52,681 nt of DNA from Desulfurellaceae bacterium bin18 (GCA_002238415.1 MPMI01000041.1:1-52681); one strand, 5' to 3'. Positions 37,088-44,628 are shown, counted from the stretch's first letter. Program-made: numbers and translations. The notes: generated by a model from the sequence alone, not told the origin.

Positions 37088-37842
37088 GCGGGGAATTGCC
37101 CGCATTTGAGGTCCTCGCCGGAATCTGGGCGGGGTTGTCGCCGTTGGCACTGATCGCGGGTTTGATGAAGTGGGACCCGGTAGAGCGCGTTGGGGGCACG
37201 GGTATCGGGCCTCGCATCAACAACCGCTGGGGTTGGTTTGTGATGGAGGTGCCCGCGCTGCTAACCTTCCCGGTCATTTACTTCTTCGGCACGCGTCATC
37301 ATTTTGTCGGCCATATAGTGGTCGCTCTGTGGGTCGCGCACTATACCCACCGAGCGCTGATATGGCCGTGGATTGTTCCACGACGCGATAGCAAGATGCG
37401 AGTCATGCTGTGCGCGTCCGGCATAGTTTTCAATGTACTCAACGGCGGCTTATGGGGATGGTTTATGGGATACATCGCCGATTATGCCAACGATTGGGTG
37501 ACCGACCCACGATTTGTCATCGGTATGACGTTGGCAATAAGCGGCGGCGCGTTGAATATCTGGTCTGACTATCGTCTCTGGCGGTTGCGTATGGATAACG
37601 GTGGCAAATACGTCATTCCCCGTGGCGGTGTTTTCAATCTCGTGTCGTGCCCCAATCTGCTGGGCGAAATAATCGAATGGATCGGCTTCGCGCTGTTGAG
37701 TTGGTCGCTACCGGGCCTCGCGTTTGCCCTGTGGACGATTGCAAACATGGTGCCGAGGGCACTCTGGCGCCACGCTTGGTATCACGAGACATTTGAGAAT
37801 TATCCTTTGCAACGGCGCGCCATATTGCCGGGATTGCTTTGA
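37084..37842 (+). CDS. Steroid 5-alpha-reductase-like (3-oxo-5-alpha-steroid 4-dehydrogenase family) membrane protein (252 aa)
   Basis: Six or seven hydrophobic segments and the C-terminal family signature HAWYHETFENYPLQRRAILPGLL (HAWYHETFENYP then R-x-A-I-L-P) identify the steroid 5-alpha-reductase C-terminal domain. Other matches: GPRINNRWGWFVMEVPAL, YTHRALIWP and GGKYVIPRGGVFNLVSCPNLLGEIIEWIG. These enzymes use NADPH to reduce a 4,5-double bond or related enone in sterols or polyprenoids. The GTG at 37084 overlaps the stop of the preceding gene; upstream in-frame starts (37057, 37078) are less likely. Bacterial members are uncommon. Confidence 0.88.
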   Translation: MSGELPAFEVLAGIWAGLSPLALIAGLMKWDPVERVGGTGIGPRINNRWGWFVMEVPALLTFPVIYFFGTRHHFVGHIVVALWVAHYTHRALIWPWIVPRRDSKMRVMLCASGIVFNVLNGGLWGWFMGYIADYANDWVTDPRFVIGMTLAISGGALNIWSDYRLWRLRMDNGGKYVIPRGGVFNLVSCPNLLGEIIEWIGFALLSWSLPGLAFALWTIANMVPRALWRHAWYHETFENYPLQRRAILPGLL

Positions 37843-37920
37843 GCGCATTGCTCCTATTCTGACGGATATGACGTTGGTTATCGGGTCGCCCGTAGATCGC
37901 TTCCGGGCGTATCACCGCTC

Positions 37921-38124
37921 TTAATGACCTACCGAGTCATGCTGCGTGACGGGCGGCTTCCGCAAATCCTGGGCGGCCTTGGCTGCCACGGCTTGCAGAG
38001 CAAAGAATTCTTCCGGGGTCATTTTAATGATGGCTCGGCCCACCATCACGTGCAGACAGCCTTCGGAACATAAAGAAACACTGATGCGTTTATCCGGTGT
38101 TTGCCACAGGTGCGTGTCATACAT
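37921..38124 (-). CDS. Small hypothetical protein, member A of a local three-member family (67 aa)
   Basis: The ATG at 38124 is preceded by AAGGAGAACGACT, an excellent ribosome-binding site. The core ISVSLCSEGCLHVMVGRAII is followed by MTPEEFFALQAVAAKAAQDL. Cys - short gap - hydrophobic strand - Gly - EFF - helix is the same order seen in the proteins at 38137-38610 and 43100-43336. No known family name can be given with confidence. It is the last gene of the minus-strand imelysin cluster, 12 nt after the previous gene. Confidence 0.75.
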   Translation of the reverse strand: MYDTHLWQTPDKRISVSLCSEGCLHVMVGRAIIKMTPEEFFALQAVAAKAAQDLRKPPVTQHDSVGH

Positions 38125-38136
38125 AGTCGTTCTCCT

Positions 38137-38610
38137 TTATTCTCGGGGGTCATGGTCCGGGTCTGTTTTGCTCAACCTTGCCGCTGTTTCAGCCGAGGGT
38201 AAGCGGGCCTCGGCTGCGTTAATCGCCTCTGCAATCTGAAAAAAATCGCGCTGACAGACGTGCAAACGGAGCGCGCCTATTTGAATGGGCACGCCAGGGT
38301 CGGGGCACAGATCAACCTGGGTTACGCCAGGAAATTGCCCAGGGAGTTCAGCCGGCTGACATTGCCACTGCGTGGACATGTGTTGGCCCGGCGATGAATG
38401 AGACGGGAGGGCGGCGTGGGCCACGCTAGTGAGCGCCATCTCTGGAGCTTCGGGTCGCTGAGAAACCAGTGGTCGGATGGGTTTGGTCTGCTCGACAGCA
38501 ACCGCCCACAAGAGAAAGACGATGAAGCTGTATTCGGAGAGCAGGAGTATGGCACGGGCGCTGAGAAAGCCAGTCTGCTGTCTGCGGGAGGATGCGCTTT
38601 TTCGTACCAT
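38137..38610 (-). CDS. Hypothetical single-pass membrane protein, member B of the local family (157 aa)
   Basis: From the ATG at 38610, a basic N-terminus leads into one hydrophobic helix (ARAILLLSEYSFIVFLLWAVAV). A proline/serine-rich linker follows, and the C-terminal ~50 residues (TQVDLCPDPGVPIQIGALRL, then DFFQIAEAINAAEARL) carry the Cys - Gly - FF - helix pattern shared with members A and C. It is thus a membrane-anchored version of the small proteins on either side of the cluster. The upstream frame (to 38730) has no ribosome-binding site and is discarded. Function unknown. Confidence 0.65.
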   Translation of the reverse strand: MVRKSASSRRQQTGFLSARAILLLSEYSFIVFLLWAVAVEQTKPIRPLVSQRPEAPEMALTSVAHAALPSHSSPGQHMSTQWQCQPAELPGQFPGVTQVDLCPDPGVPIQIGALRLHVCQRDFFQIAEAINAAEARLPSAETAARLSKTDPDHDPRE

Positions 38611-38650
38611 ACCATTCCTCATCCAGTCCGAAACGTCAGCCCGAGGAGAG

Positions 38651-38688
38651 CAGGCCCCGGGGTAGGGGTAGTCAAACCCCAGGGCCTG
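38651..38688. other. Strong intercistronic stem-loop
   Basis: Thirteen-base arms (CAGGCCCCGGGGT and ACCCCAGGGCCTG) with a single mismatch enclose a 12-nt loop in the gap between the di-haem oxidoreductase gene and the gene for the 157-residue membrane protein. No U-run follows on either strand, so it is more likely an RNA-stability or partial-termination element than a full terminator. Confidence 0.5.
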
Positions 38689-38766
38689 CGGCAGGGGAAG
38701 CAACCTTCTCCCTGCAACTTGGTATTCCATGGGTCTGCGGTGTGCTCACTTGCTGCATGGTGATCC

Positions 38767-40650
38767 CTATAACGACTCCAAAAAGGTGAGTAATGCCTTG
38801 CGCTCATCCACAGGCATCAGGCGGAAAGCCTCCCGTGCGGCTTCGGCTTCCCCGCCATGCCACAAAATGGCCTCTGTGAGATTGCGCGCCCGACCATCGT
38901 GCAGGAACAAGGTGTGACCTTGGGCGCGCCGGGTCAGGCCGATGCCCCATAACGGGGGTGTCCGCCATTCCCGGCCCGTTGCGACAAAATCCGGCCGGCC
39001 ATCCGCCAGGCCGTCTCCCATGTCGTGCAGAAGCAGGTCGGTGTAGGGATGAATGGTCTGGTTGGACACTTCCGGCACTCCGGCTAAGACGCCGGTCCGA
39101 ATGGTCGGAATATGACAGCCCGTGCACTGCGCCTCATGAAAGAGGTCTTCTCCGTCCTGCACCTGCGGATCGTCGAGATTGCGACGGGCAGGCACCGCGA
39201 GTGTCTGAACGTAAAAAGTAGCAACGTCAACCGTTTCCCGATCAATCTCAGGGTCGTCTGCCAAACCGTCATACTGAATCTGACCAAATGCGCTTTCTTG
39301 GGGAAGGAAGGGATTGGTCACGCCCATGTCTTGGTTGTAGGCGGTAAAGGTCTGCTGCAAGAGGTTTGGGTTATTGGCCTTCCAGCCAAAGCGTCCGAGC
39401 GCCGTTTGCTGCCGCACCACGTCCCAGACCCAATTGGGTCGGCCTGAAATGCCATCGCCGTCCGTATCGTCTTCGTCCGCAAAGCCAAGAATCGTGTCCT
39501 CATCAATCGCTTCAAGCAGACCCCGTCCAAAGACCGGAAGGGCGGTGCGAGGAGAAGTGAGCACCGTGTCCGGAAGCGGCTGGGTAGGATTCTCGATCCG
39601 AAAGTGCAGACGGCGCAACTCAAACGCCTCGCCGTCGCCAAACATGCCGTCGTTAAACTCTTCGCTGATGGCAACATCGGCTTCGGGTAGCACTCCAAAG
39701 TTGGCGAGGTGCTGGAGCTGCGTGCCCATACCGGGGACGGCCAGGGGACCGCCCGTCAGCGGGTCGGTACCGGGCAGGCTGACCCGAAGAAACATGGAGG
39801 CCATGCGTTCGCCGTCCCGCGGCGGCCGTCCGCGGCCATTTTTTGGATGGCAACTGTCGCAGGCATTATTATTGAAAATGGGCCCCAGCCCGCTGAAGAC
39901 CGGAGCAGGGGCGGTGACAAAGCTGTCTCCAAAAGCGGCATCCCCAGCCAGATGCTTATCCAGCCGTACCCCGTCGAGATTCGGAGCCGGCAGCTCAAAC
40001 GCCTGGCTGGAGGCATCGAAAAGCGTTGTGGTTCCGCCGGCCAGGGCCGCGGTCTGGCTTCCATCGGCTCCGCTCGGCCTGGCTTCAACGATGAGCGGCG
40101 ATTGGAAGCTGGGCGCATATTTGAGACGCAGGTCAGTCGGGATATGCTGGACAAGCGCATCGGCTATCAGCAGTTCGTTGTCCTCAATGTGAACAGTGGC
40201 GGCCGTCATATCCATCGTCTCCACAAACTCCACATCCCCTGGTTTGACGACCGCCACAGCGTGATCCAGAACCACTATGGTCTCACCAGCGGCCTGGACT
40301 TCGATTCCAATAGTATGCACTCCGGCACTGAGCTGGCCATAATTGAACAACAGGCTGAAGGATGTGGCCAAAGGGGCATTCGGAAAAACGGTCTGGACAT
40401 CGCTGCGTTCTCCGCAACACGGAATCGTTTCCTGGAGTTCGCCGTCAATGCGAAGCCGGACACTGACCTGCGCGCCCGTATCGCTATACGCCCAGCCCGA
40501 GATAGTACGAATGCCGGACATGTGTTCCCCGTCGGGTGGGTTTTCCAGGGTCGCGGTAATAGTGGCCCAGGCTGAGGAATGGCGGAAGAAGGCGGAGACA
40601 CACAGGGTGACCAACGTGAGGATGAAGACGACAAAGCGAGGTTTCTGCAT
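38767..40650 (-). CDS. Di-haem oxidoreductase (DHOR-like) with N-terminal SGW module (627 aa)
   Basis: A signal peptide (about residues 1-29, ending SSAWA) precedes a ~140-residue module with ENP, SGI, ISGWAY, PCC, LLFNY and GVHT; this module is also found in the imelysin gene and the repeat protein at 50873. Residues ~205-627 resemble the di-haem oxidoreductase family: two CxxCH haem motifs, CDSCHPKNGRGRPP (about residue 265) and CTGCHIPTIRTG (about residue 505), plus LHDGRARNLTEAILWHGGEAE at the C-terminus. These proteins are periplasmic or surface redox proteins often found beside imelysin genes in iron-responsive loci. It starts 84 nt after the imelysin gene. Electron partner and substrate are unknown. 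Confidence 0.87.
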   Translation of the reverse strand: MQKPRFVVFILTLVTLCVSAFFRHSSAWATITATLENPPDGEHMSGIRTISGWAYSDTGAQVSVRLRIDGELQETIPCCGERSDVQTVFPNAPLATSFSLLFNYGQLSAGVHTIGIEVQAAGETIVVLDHAVAVVKPGDVEFVETMDMTAATVHIEDNELLIADALVQHIPTDLRLKYAPSFQSPLIVEARPSGADGSQTAALAGGTTTLFDASSQAFELPAPNLDGVRLDKHLAGDAAFGDSFVTAPAPVFSGLGPIFNNNACDSCHPKNGRGRPPRDGERMASMFLRVSLPGTDPLTGGPLAVPGMGTQLQHLANFGVLPEADVAISEEFNDGMFGDGEAFELRRLHFRIENPTQPLPDTVLTSPRTALPVFGRGLLEAIDEDTILGFADEDDTDGDGISGRPNWVWDVVRQQTALGRFGWKANNPNLLQQTFTAYNQDMGVTNPFLPQESAFGQIQYDGLADDPEIDRETVDVATFYVQTLAVPARRNLDDPQVQDGEDLFHEAQCTGCHIPTIRTGVLAGVPEVSNQTIHPYTDLLLHDMGDGLADGRPDFVATGREWRTPPLWGIGLTRRAQGHTLFLHDGRARNLTEAILWHGGEAEAAREAFRLMPVDERKALLTFLESL

Positions 40651-40734
40651 GAACTGTTCCCAATGTGAGACTCTGTCCTGGTAGCCGGAGCGGGATCAAG
40701 CCCACTCCGGCTCATCGGTCCTGCACTCGTGCGG

Positions 40735-42432
40735 TTAGTGGTCGTGGGCGAAATCCGCCGCATCGATAACGGGATGGATTCTGTCCAGCGTTTCCATCAA
40801 GTGCGTGGCTGCATCAACGGCCTTTTGGACAGCATCGGGATGGTCAGTGATGCTCTGCCCAAAGGGCTCTGGGATGGCGATGATCGCCGCCATGGCGTCA
40901 CGGATTGCCATCCGGACCTCCGCGTCCAGGGCCGGGTCTTGGTTGGCGACAAAATCCGTTACCCCCATCGAGGTGCTGTCGCTCTGGTCAAAACGGCCCT
41001 CATAGACGTTGTTGATACTGCGCACGTTGTTGAGGAAGTCGATCCTGGAGTTGTTGCTGTAGCGCGACTCTTCTTCCGCATTGCTCATTGCTGCTAATGG
41101 GTCGCCCATTTTTGCTCCAGCGAGTTCCTCCGCAATACCGCTCATGCCATTGACCAACTCTTCCATGGCCGCTGCCGCGCTGTCGTAGGTATCACTGCCG
41201 TGGCCAGCGGTGGCAAATTGCGCCAAGAAATTCCCCATATCGGGATCCCAACTATCGCGGAGCGCCTGGGTGTGGCTGGCAAACTCACCCATCACCCTCC
41301 GCAGGTAGGCTCTCCTGCGTTCGTCGTTATGGAGGGCAGCCACAATCGCGGCCGGGTCGGTGCTGCCGTTCATATCCTGGAACAGCAGATATTCCAGGGC
41401 ATGGAAGCCCTGAACGTCGTCAGCAAGCTCGACGGTCGCAATGTCCGCGCTGGACGCGATGATGGCTTCGAGGTCAGTGACGTTGAGCGGCCAGGTGTCC
41501 AGGAATGGGTCGTGTTCGTCCGTGTCCACCGGTCCAAACAGAAACGCCTCGCTCTGCTCCCATGGGACACGCGCATCCCGCCAGGCATGTTGGACGGCGG
41601 GCAGCAGGGCAATCGCATCAGCCTCGCTTGCAGCGCTGATCCCGACTAGGGAAAAGACGGCTGAACCCAGGTAGTCCACGTTCACCTCCCTCCCGGCAGA
41701 TGGATCCGGGTTTGTCGTCGCCATATTCAGCGCGTCATAGGTGGCGAAAATGGCGTGGGCGACATCATTCAGGATTTCGTCTACATCCAGGTCACCAGCA
41801 GGCTCTTGCGCCGACGATATCTGAAAGGATTGCAGACCGGTCTTATAGTTGAGGTCAATATCGACGGACGCGGTCATGCCACTGTCTTTGTCCGTGACTT
41901 CAATCCCGCTCACGACAATTTTGTCTCCCTTAATTTCGGCATGAGCACCGTCGAGTTTAACGGCACTGAGAAATTCCGAGTCGGCGGGGACGACGACGGT
42001 GACAGAACGATCGACGACCACGGTTTCTTCGCCAGGGGCGCTGACTTCTACGCCAACGGTATGCACCCCAGCCGGAAGAGTCGCATAGTTGAATAACAAT
42101 CCATAGCCGGTTTCCAGCGGGGCGTCCGAGTGATGAGCTTGGACATCCGCACGCGGGCCACAACACGGGATTTCTTGACCTGTTTCTCCGTTCAGGCGCA
42201 GTTTGACGGTCACGGCTGCGCCTTCAGTTGAATAGGCCCAGCCCGAAATCGCGGTAATACCCGAGGCAGTAGTGTCTTCGGATTTTGGATTTTCGTGGGT
42301 CACAATAATCCGGGCAAAACTCGGTACGCTGATAAGCAGAGTGAGAAAAAAGACGCTCAGACCGAGCAGCCATTTGCGAATCGACTCGGTCCGAACACTG
42401 TCACTCTCGATGAAAGGTTGAAATGCAATCAT
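40735..42432 (-). CDS. Imelysin (peptidase M75/ICMP) family protein with N-terminal SGW module (565 aa)
   Basis: A hydrophobic segment near residues 23-40, ending around VPSFA, is a likely signal peptide. Residues ~43-180 are the same module as in the di-haem oxidoreductase (ISGWAYSTEG, PCCGPRADV, GLLFNYATLPAGVHT). The C-terminal ~360 residues are an imelysin-like helical domain with the signature GFHALEYLLFQD (GxHxxE). Imelysins are exported iron-regulated proteins linked to iron uptake; related EfeO proteins bind iron. AAGGAG stands eight bases before the ATG. It lies downstream of Fur-like sites at 43420-43477 with two small genes in between. Confidence 0.9.
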   Translation of the reverse strand: MIAFQPFIESDSVRTESIRKWLLGLSVFFLTLLISVPSFARIIVTHENPKSEDTTASGITAISGWAYSTEGAAVTVKLRLNGETGQEIPCCGPRADVQAHHSDAPLETGYGLLFNYATLPAGVHTVGVEVSAPGEETVVVDRSVTVVVPADSEFLSAVKLDGAHAEIKGDKIVVSGIEVTDKDSGMTASVDIDLNYKTGLQSFQISSAQEPAGDLDVDEILNDVAHAIFATYDALNMATTNPDPSAGREVNVDYLGSAVFSLVGISAASEADAIALLPAVQHAWRDARVPWEQSEAFLFGPVDTDEHDPFLDTWPLNVTDLEAIIASSADIATVELADDVQGFHALEYLLFQDMNGSTDPAAIVAALHNDERRRAYLRRVMGEFASHTQALRDSWDPDMGNFLAQFATAGHGSDTYDSAAAAMEELVNGMSGIAEELAGAKMGDPLAAMSNAEEESRYSNNSRIDFLNNVRSINNVYEGRFDQSDSTSMGVTDFVANQDPALDAEVRMAIRDAMAAIIAIPEPFGQSITDHPDAVQKAVDAATHLMETLDRIHPVIDAADFAHDH

Positions 42433-42454
42433 TCTTTGGACTCCTTGTTTGTGT

Positions 42455-42579
42455 ATGCTGTTGTGTTGTCCGCTTGCCCGGTTAGAGCTGGCGGGATTCT
42501 CGATACATCACTCCTGGTGAAATGTTATGGTCCGGCCATTCTGTTTGCTCCTTTTTCTGCATGCTGTTGTGTTGTCCGC
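42455..42579. repeat. 19-bp direct repeat in the leader of the imelysin gene
   Basis: ATGCTGTTGTGTTGTCCGC occurs at 42455-42473 and again at 42561-42579. On the minus strand each copy is followed by AAGGAG and an ATG: one for the imelysin gene, the other for a frame that stops after four codons (ATG 42539). This looks like a partial duplication of a gene-start region. Confidence 0.8.
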
Positions 42580-42685
42580 CTGTCCTCATTCATGCCTCCA
42601 CTCGGTAAGAGAAAGAGGGGGCCCCTAGGCGAGGGAGGGATTCCCTAGGGACCCTGGGAGGAGGAGAGGGGGACTCCTCCCGCTG

Positions 42686-42970
42686 CTACTGTAAGAAGAG
42701 AGCCTGCTCGGGCGGGAACGGTTCTTCAGCCCGTTCTCGCCAGCGGACTGCGCGGGCAGCATATTCTTCGGCCATACGAACAGAGGCCAGGTTCGGGCGC
42801 ATGGCTAGCAGCAAATAGTGAAAAGCAATGCTGCGGGCGGTCTGAGCCGATGGGGAACGCTGATAGCGCTCTTCCAGCCATACGGCTGCCGATAGGAAGA
42901 CTTGGAAAGGAACGAGGTTCGCTTGGTGACGAAGTTGCCAGGCTTCAGCAGTGAACGGATCGCGGAACAT
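42686..42970 (-). CDS. Hypothetical all-helical small protein (94 aa)
   Basis: The ATG at 42970 has GGAGGG six bases upstream. The sequence is Ala- and Arg-rich and predicted helical (FQVFLSAAVWLEERYQRSP, ARSIAFHYLLLAMRPNLASV, MAEEYAARAVRWRERAEE), with no cysteine and no signal peptide. It could be a small TPR-like or accessory protein. It lies between member C of the small family and the imelysin gene on the same strand, and is probably part of the iron-responsive cluster. Function unknown. Confidence 0.6.
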   Translation of the reverse strand: MFRDPFTAEAWQLRHQANLVPFQVFLSAAVWLEERYQRSPSAQTARSIAFHYLLLAMRPNLASVRMAEEYAARAVRWRERAEEPFPPEQALFLQ

Positions 42971-43099
42971 TCTACCCTCCGATCAAACGGATACCCGAGT
43001 GGATTTTTCTCCGGGCTCTGGGTTGGGACCGCGGGCCGCTGTATGCTCAGGGAAGGTTGTTGAGTGTTTTGTTATAGCATCGCCGATTGTCGCAGTTCT

Positions 43100-43336
43100 C
43101 TAATGTTGGGTATGTGAGGTCCAATGTGAACTGGTTTCCAAGATATGTCGTTCTGCCGCGTGGACGACTTGGGCCAAGTCCACAAAGTGCTCTGTACGGA
43201 ACGAAAGGCAGGTATGTCCAACCTGAAGATAGACATGTCCTTGTGGGCATATACGTGCCGTAATACCGGCGTCATTGGTAATGACCTTCGCAAATTGATC
43301 CTGTAGGTCTTGCCCGTCTTTCTCACTGTGTCCCAT
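43100..43336 (-). CDS. Small hypothetical protein, member C of the local family (78 aa)
   Basis: The ATG at 43336 follows GGAAGGGAGAGACAT. The segment ITARICPQGHVYLQVGHTCL followed by EHFVDLAQVVHAAERHIL parallels members A (37921-38124) and B (38137-38610): a Cys, a hydrophobic strand with Gly, then a Phe-containing helix. It is the first gene after the Fur-like sites on the minus strand, so it is probably the leading gene of the imelysin cluster. Other reading frames in the same stretch lack this pattern. Confidence 0.65.
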   Translation of the reverse strand: MGHSEKDGQDLQDQFAKVITNDAGITARICPQGHVYLQVGHTCLSFRTEHFVDLAQVVHAAERHILETSSHWTSHTQH

Positions 43337-43419
43337 ATGTCTCTCCCTTCCTTTTTGTCTGTTTCATTGTCTTGGTCGTGCGCCTGTTATCCGGGCTATA
43401 GGGCGTTATTCGGATCATA

Positions 43420-43477
43420 TTGAAAGTGAATTTCAAAATCATTGCGACGTCTAGTTGAAAATGATTATCAAAATCAA
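43420..43477. promoter_or_regulatory. Two tandem Fur-like boxes between the imelysin cluster and bacterioferritin
   Basis: Site 1 (43420-43436) is TTGAAA-GTGAA-TTTCAA. Site 2 (43455-43477) begins TTGAAAATGATTATCAAAAT and contains the Fur core TGATTATCA. Both lie in the divergent gap between the minus-strand gene at 43336 and the plus-strand bacterioferritin gene. They are upstream of the bacterioferritin -35 and within reach of a minus-strand promoter, so the imelysin cluster is the more likely target of repression. Confidence 0.75.
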
Positions 43478-43504
43478 TTCTTCAATAAAATCAATAACTT
43501 AGAG

Positions 43505-43533
43505 TTGACAAAGGTCACCGGAATGTGTATGGT
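43505..43533 (+). promoter_or_regulatory. Probable promoter of the bacterioferritin gene
   Basis: TTGACA (43505-43510), a 17-base spacer and TATGGT (43528-43533) lie 46 bp upstream of the ATG. The tandem Fur-like boxes end 27 bp before the -35. Confidence 0.7.
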
Positions 43534-43579
43534 GTACTCATCGTTGGTTGATTAATTCTCGTAACCAAGGAGGTCCCTC

Positions 43580-44041
43580 ATGGATACCCAAAAAGTTATT
43601 GCCGCATTGAATAAAGCCGTTACCCTTGAACACGCCGCGACCCTCCAATACCAGCAGCACGCTCTCTTAGTGAACGGTCTGTGGCGTAAGGTCTTTGCTG
43701 ATTTCTTTGAGGACCAAAGCAAGACCGCGCTGTCCCATGCCCATACGTTTGGCCAAAAGATTGTTTCCCTGGGTGGTGTCCCCTCAGTTGAGATTGGGAC
43801 GACGGTACACCAGTCAACCGACCTTGAAGAAATGCTACAGCAGGATCTGGCGCTCGAAAAAGAGGCCATGCAGGCATATCTGGAAGCCCATGCGCTGGCC
43901 GAAGGCAATGTCGCCCTGTGCTCCATGCTTGAGAACCATATCGAAGGCGAGCAGGAGGACATTGAAGAATTGGAGATGTACCTGGGCATGGTGAAAACGA
44001 AAAATGTTGAGCCTGAGGTCACGCTCCGTCGGGTGAAATGA
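43580..44041 (+). CDS. Bacterioferritin-type ferritin-like protein (153 aa)
   Basis: Four-helix ferritin fold for iron storage or detoxification. Helix 1 has LNKAVTLEHAATLQYQQHALL, helix 2 DQSKTALSHAHTFGQKI, helix 3 DLALEKEAMQAYLEAHALAE and helix 4 MLENHIEGEQEDIEELEMYL. Glu and His residues at the expected di-iron positions are present. No methionine at the canonical haem-ligand position is obvious. A strong ribosome-binding site (AAGGAGGTCCCTC) precedes the ATG. It is followed by an intrinsic terminator, so it is a single-gene unit with its own promoter. Confidence 0.88.
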   Translation: MDTQKVIAALNKAVTLEHAATLQYQQHALLVNGLWRKVFADFFEDQSKTALSHAHTFGQKIVSLGGVPSVEIGTTVHQSTDLEEMLQQDLALEKEAMQAYLEAHALAEGNVALCSMLENHIEGEQEDIEELEMYLGMVKTKNVEPEVTLRRVK

Positions 44042-44066
44042 CCACTGCCTCGCTTGGTGTTTTCGT

Positions 44067-44100
44067 GGGCGGTCGCTTCATTGGGGCCGCCCATTTTTTT
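44067..44100 (+). terminator. Intrinsic terminator after the bacterioferritin gene
   Basis: Stem GGGCGG (44067-44072) pairs with CCGCCC (44087-44092), with a 14-nt loop and then A and seven T's. It begins 26 nt after the stop codon. Confidence 0.8.
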
Positions 44101-44118
44101 GTCCGGATTCGCATTGTC

Positions 44119-44325
44119 CTACTGCGGTTTGGGCGACCGCATCGTGACCGTCCGCCATGTCGAAGCGGTTTTCCAGGGAATGATAACAACCCGCTTACAG
44201 CGTCGACACTTGAGCTCTATGCCATCAGCGTGTTGCCTGGCTAACAGACTCCCGCACGGACATCGACATTCATAAACAATGTGAACATCAGTAATAGACT
44301 TGGAAGTCTGGTCTGTTTCGTTCAT
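44119..44325 (-). CDS. Com-like small zinc-ribbon protein (68 aa)
   Basis: Contains a C-x-C/C...CxxC arrangement: ECRCPCGSLLARQ followed by GIELKCRRCKRVVIIPW. This resembles the phage Mu Com family, a small zinc-binding protein that acts as a translational regulator in Mu. A 27-bp perfect palindrome ends four bases before the ATG, so there is no room for a ribosome-binding site; translation may be leaderless or the start may be misjudged. No other phage genes are present, so a chromosomal iron-linked role seems more likely than prophage remains. Confidence 0.65.
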   Translation of the reverse strand: MNETDQTSKSITDVHIVYECRCPCGSLLARQHADGIELKCRRCKRVVIIPWKTASTWRTVTMRSPKPQ

Positions 44326-44328
44326 AGA

Positions 44329-44355
44329 TGAAATTGAAAATCATTTTCAATTTCA
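44329..44355 (-). promoter_or_regulatory. Fur-like 27-bp perfect palindrome at the Com-like gene start
   Basis: Arms TGAAATTGAAAAT and ATTTTCAATTTCA flank a central C. The sequence is close to the other Fur-like sites in this window (GAAATTGA repeats) and lies immediately upstream of the Com-like ATG (44325). Confidence 0.7.
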
Positions 44356-44453
44356 ATTGTCAATACCCTGATATTGAGGTTTATCGGCAGCATATAGTGG
44401 CGTCGTTGCGCGCAGGAAAAGGAATCGATACTATCGGCAGCCCACATTGATAC

Positions 44454-44542
44454 GGAGAGGTGGCCGAGTGGTCGAAGGCGCTCGCCTGCTAAGCGAGTGT
44501 ACGTTTAATCGCGTACCGAGGGTTCGAATCCCTCCCTCTCCG
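44454..44542 (+). tRNA. tRNA-Ser (anticodon GCU)
   Basis: An 89-nt gene. The acceptor stem is GGAGAGG with CCTCTCC, discriminator G. The anticodon stem-loop is CTCGC-CTGCTAA-GCGAG with anticodon GCT. A long variable arm (TGTACGTTTAATCGCGTACC) and the T-arm GGGTTCGAATCCC are typical of tRNA-Ser. The 3' CCA is not encoded. Confidence 0.97.
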
Positions 44543-44628
44543 TTCCGGCCGACGTTGCGGTTCCCTTCCCTCGTGTGTTAAGAAGAGGGTTCTGCCGAGT
44601 TGTTTCCATGTTCAGGTTTTCCACTTGC

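Noticed and set aside
42609..42680. G-rich and CCCTAGGG palindromic region as a terminator
   Set aside because: No U-run on either strand and pairing is patchy; left undescribed apart from this note.
44038..44275. Plus-strand frames over the Com-like gene
   Set aside because: They overlap the bacterioferritin terminator and lack ribosome-binding sites, whereas the minus-strand frame has a zinc-ribbon pattern.
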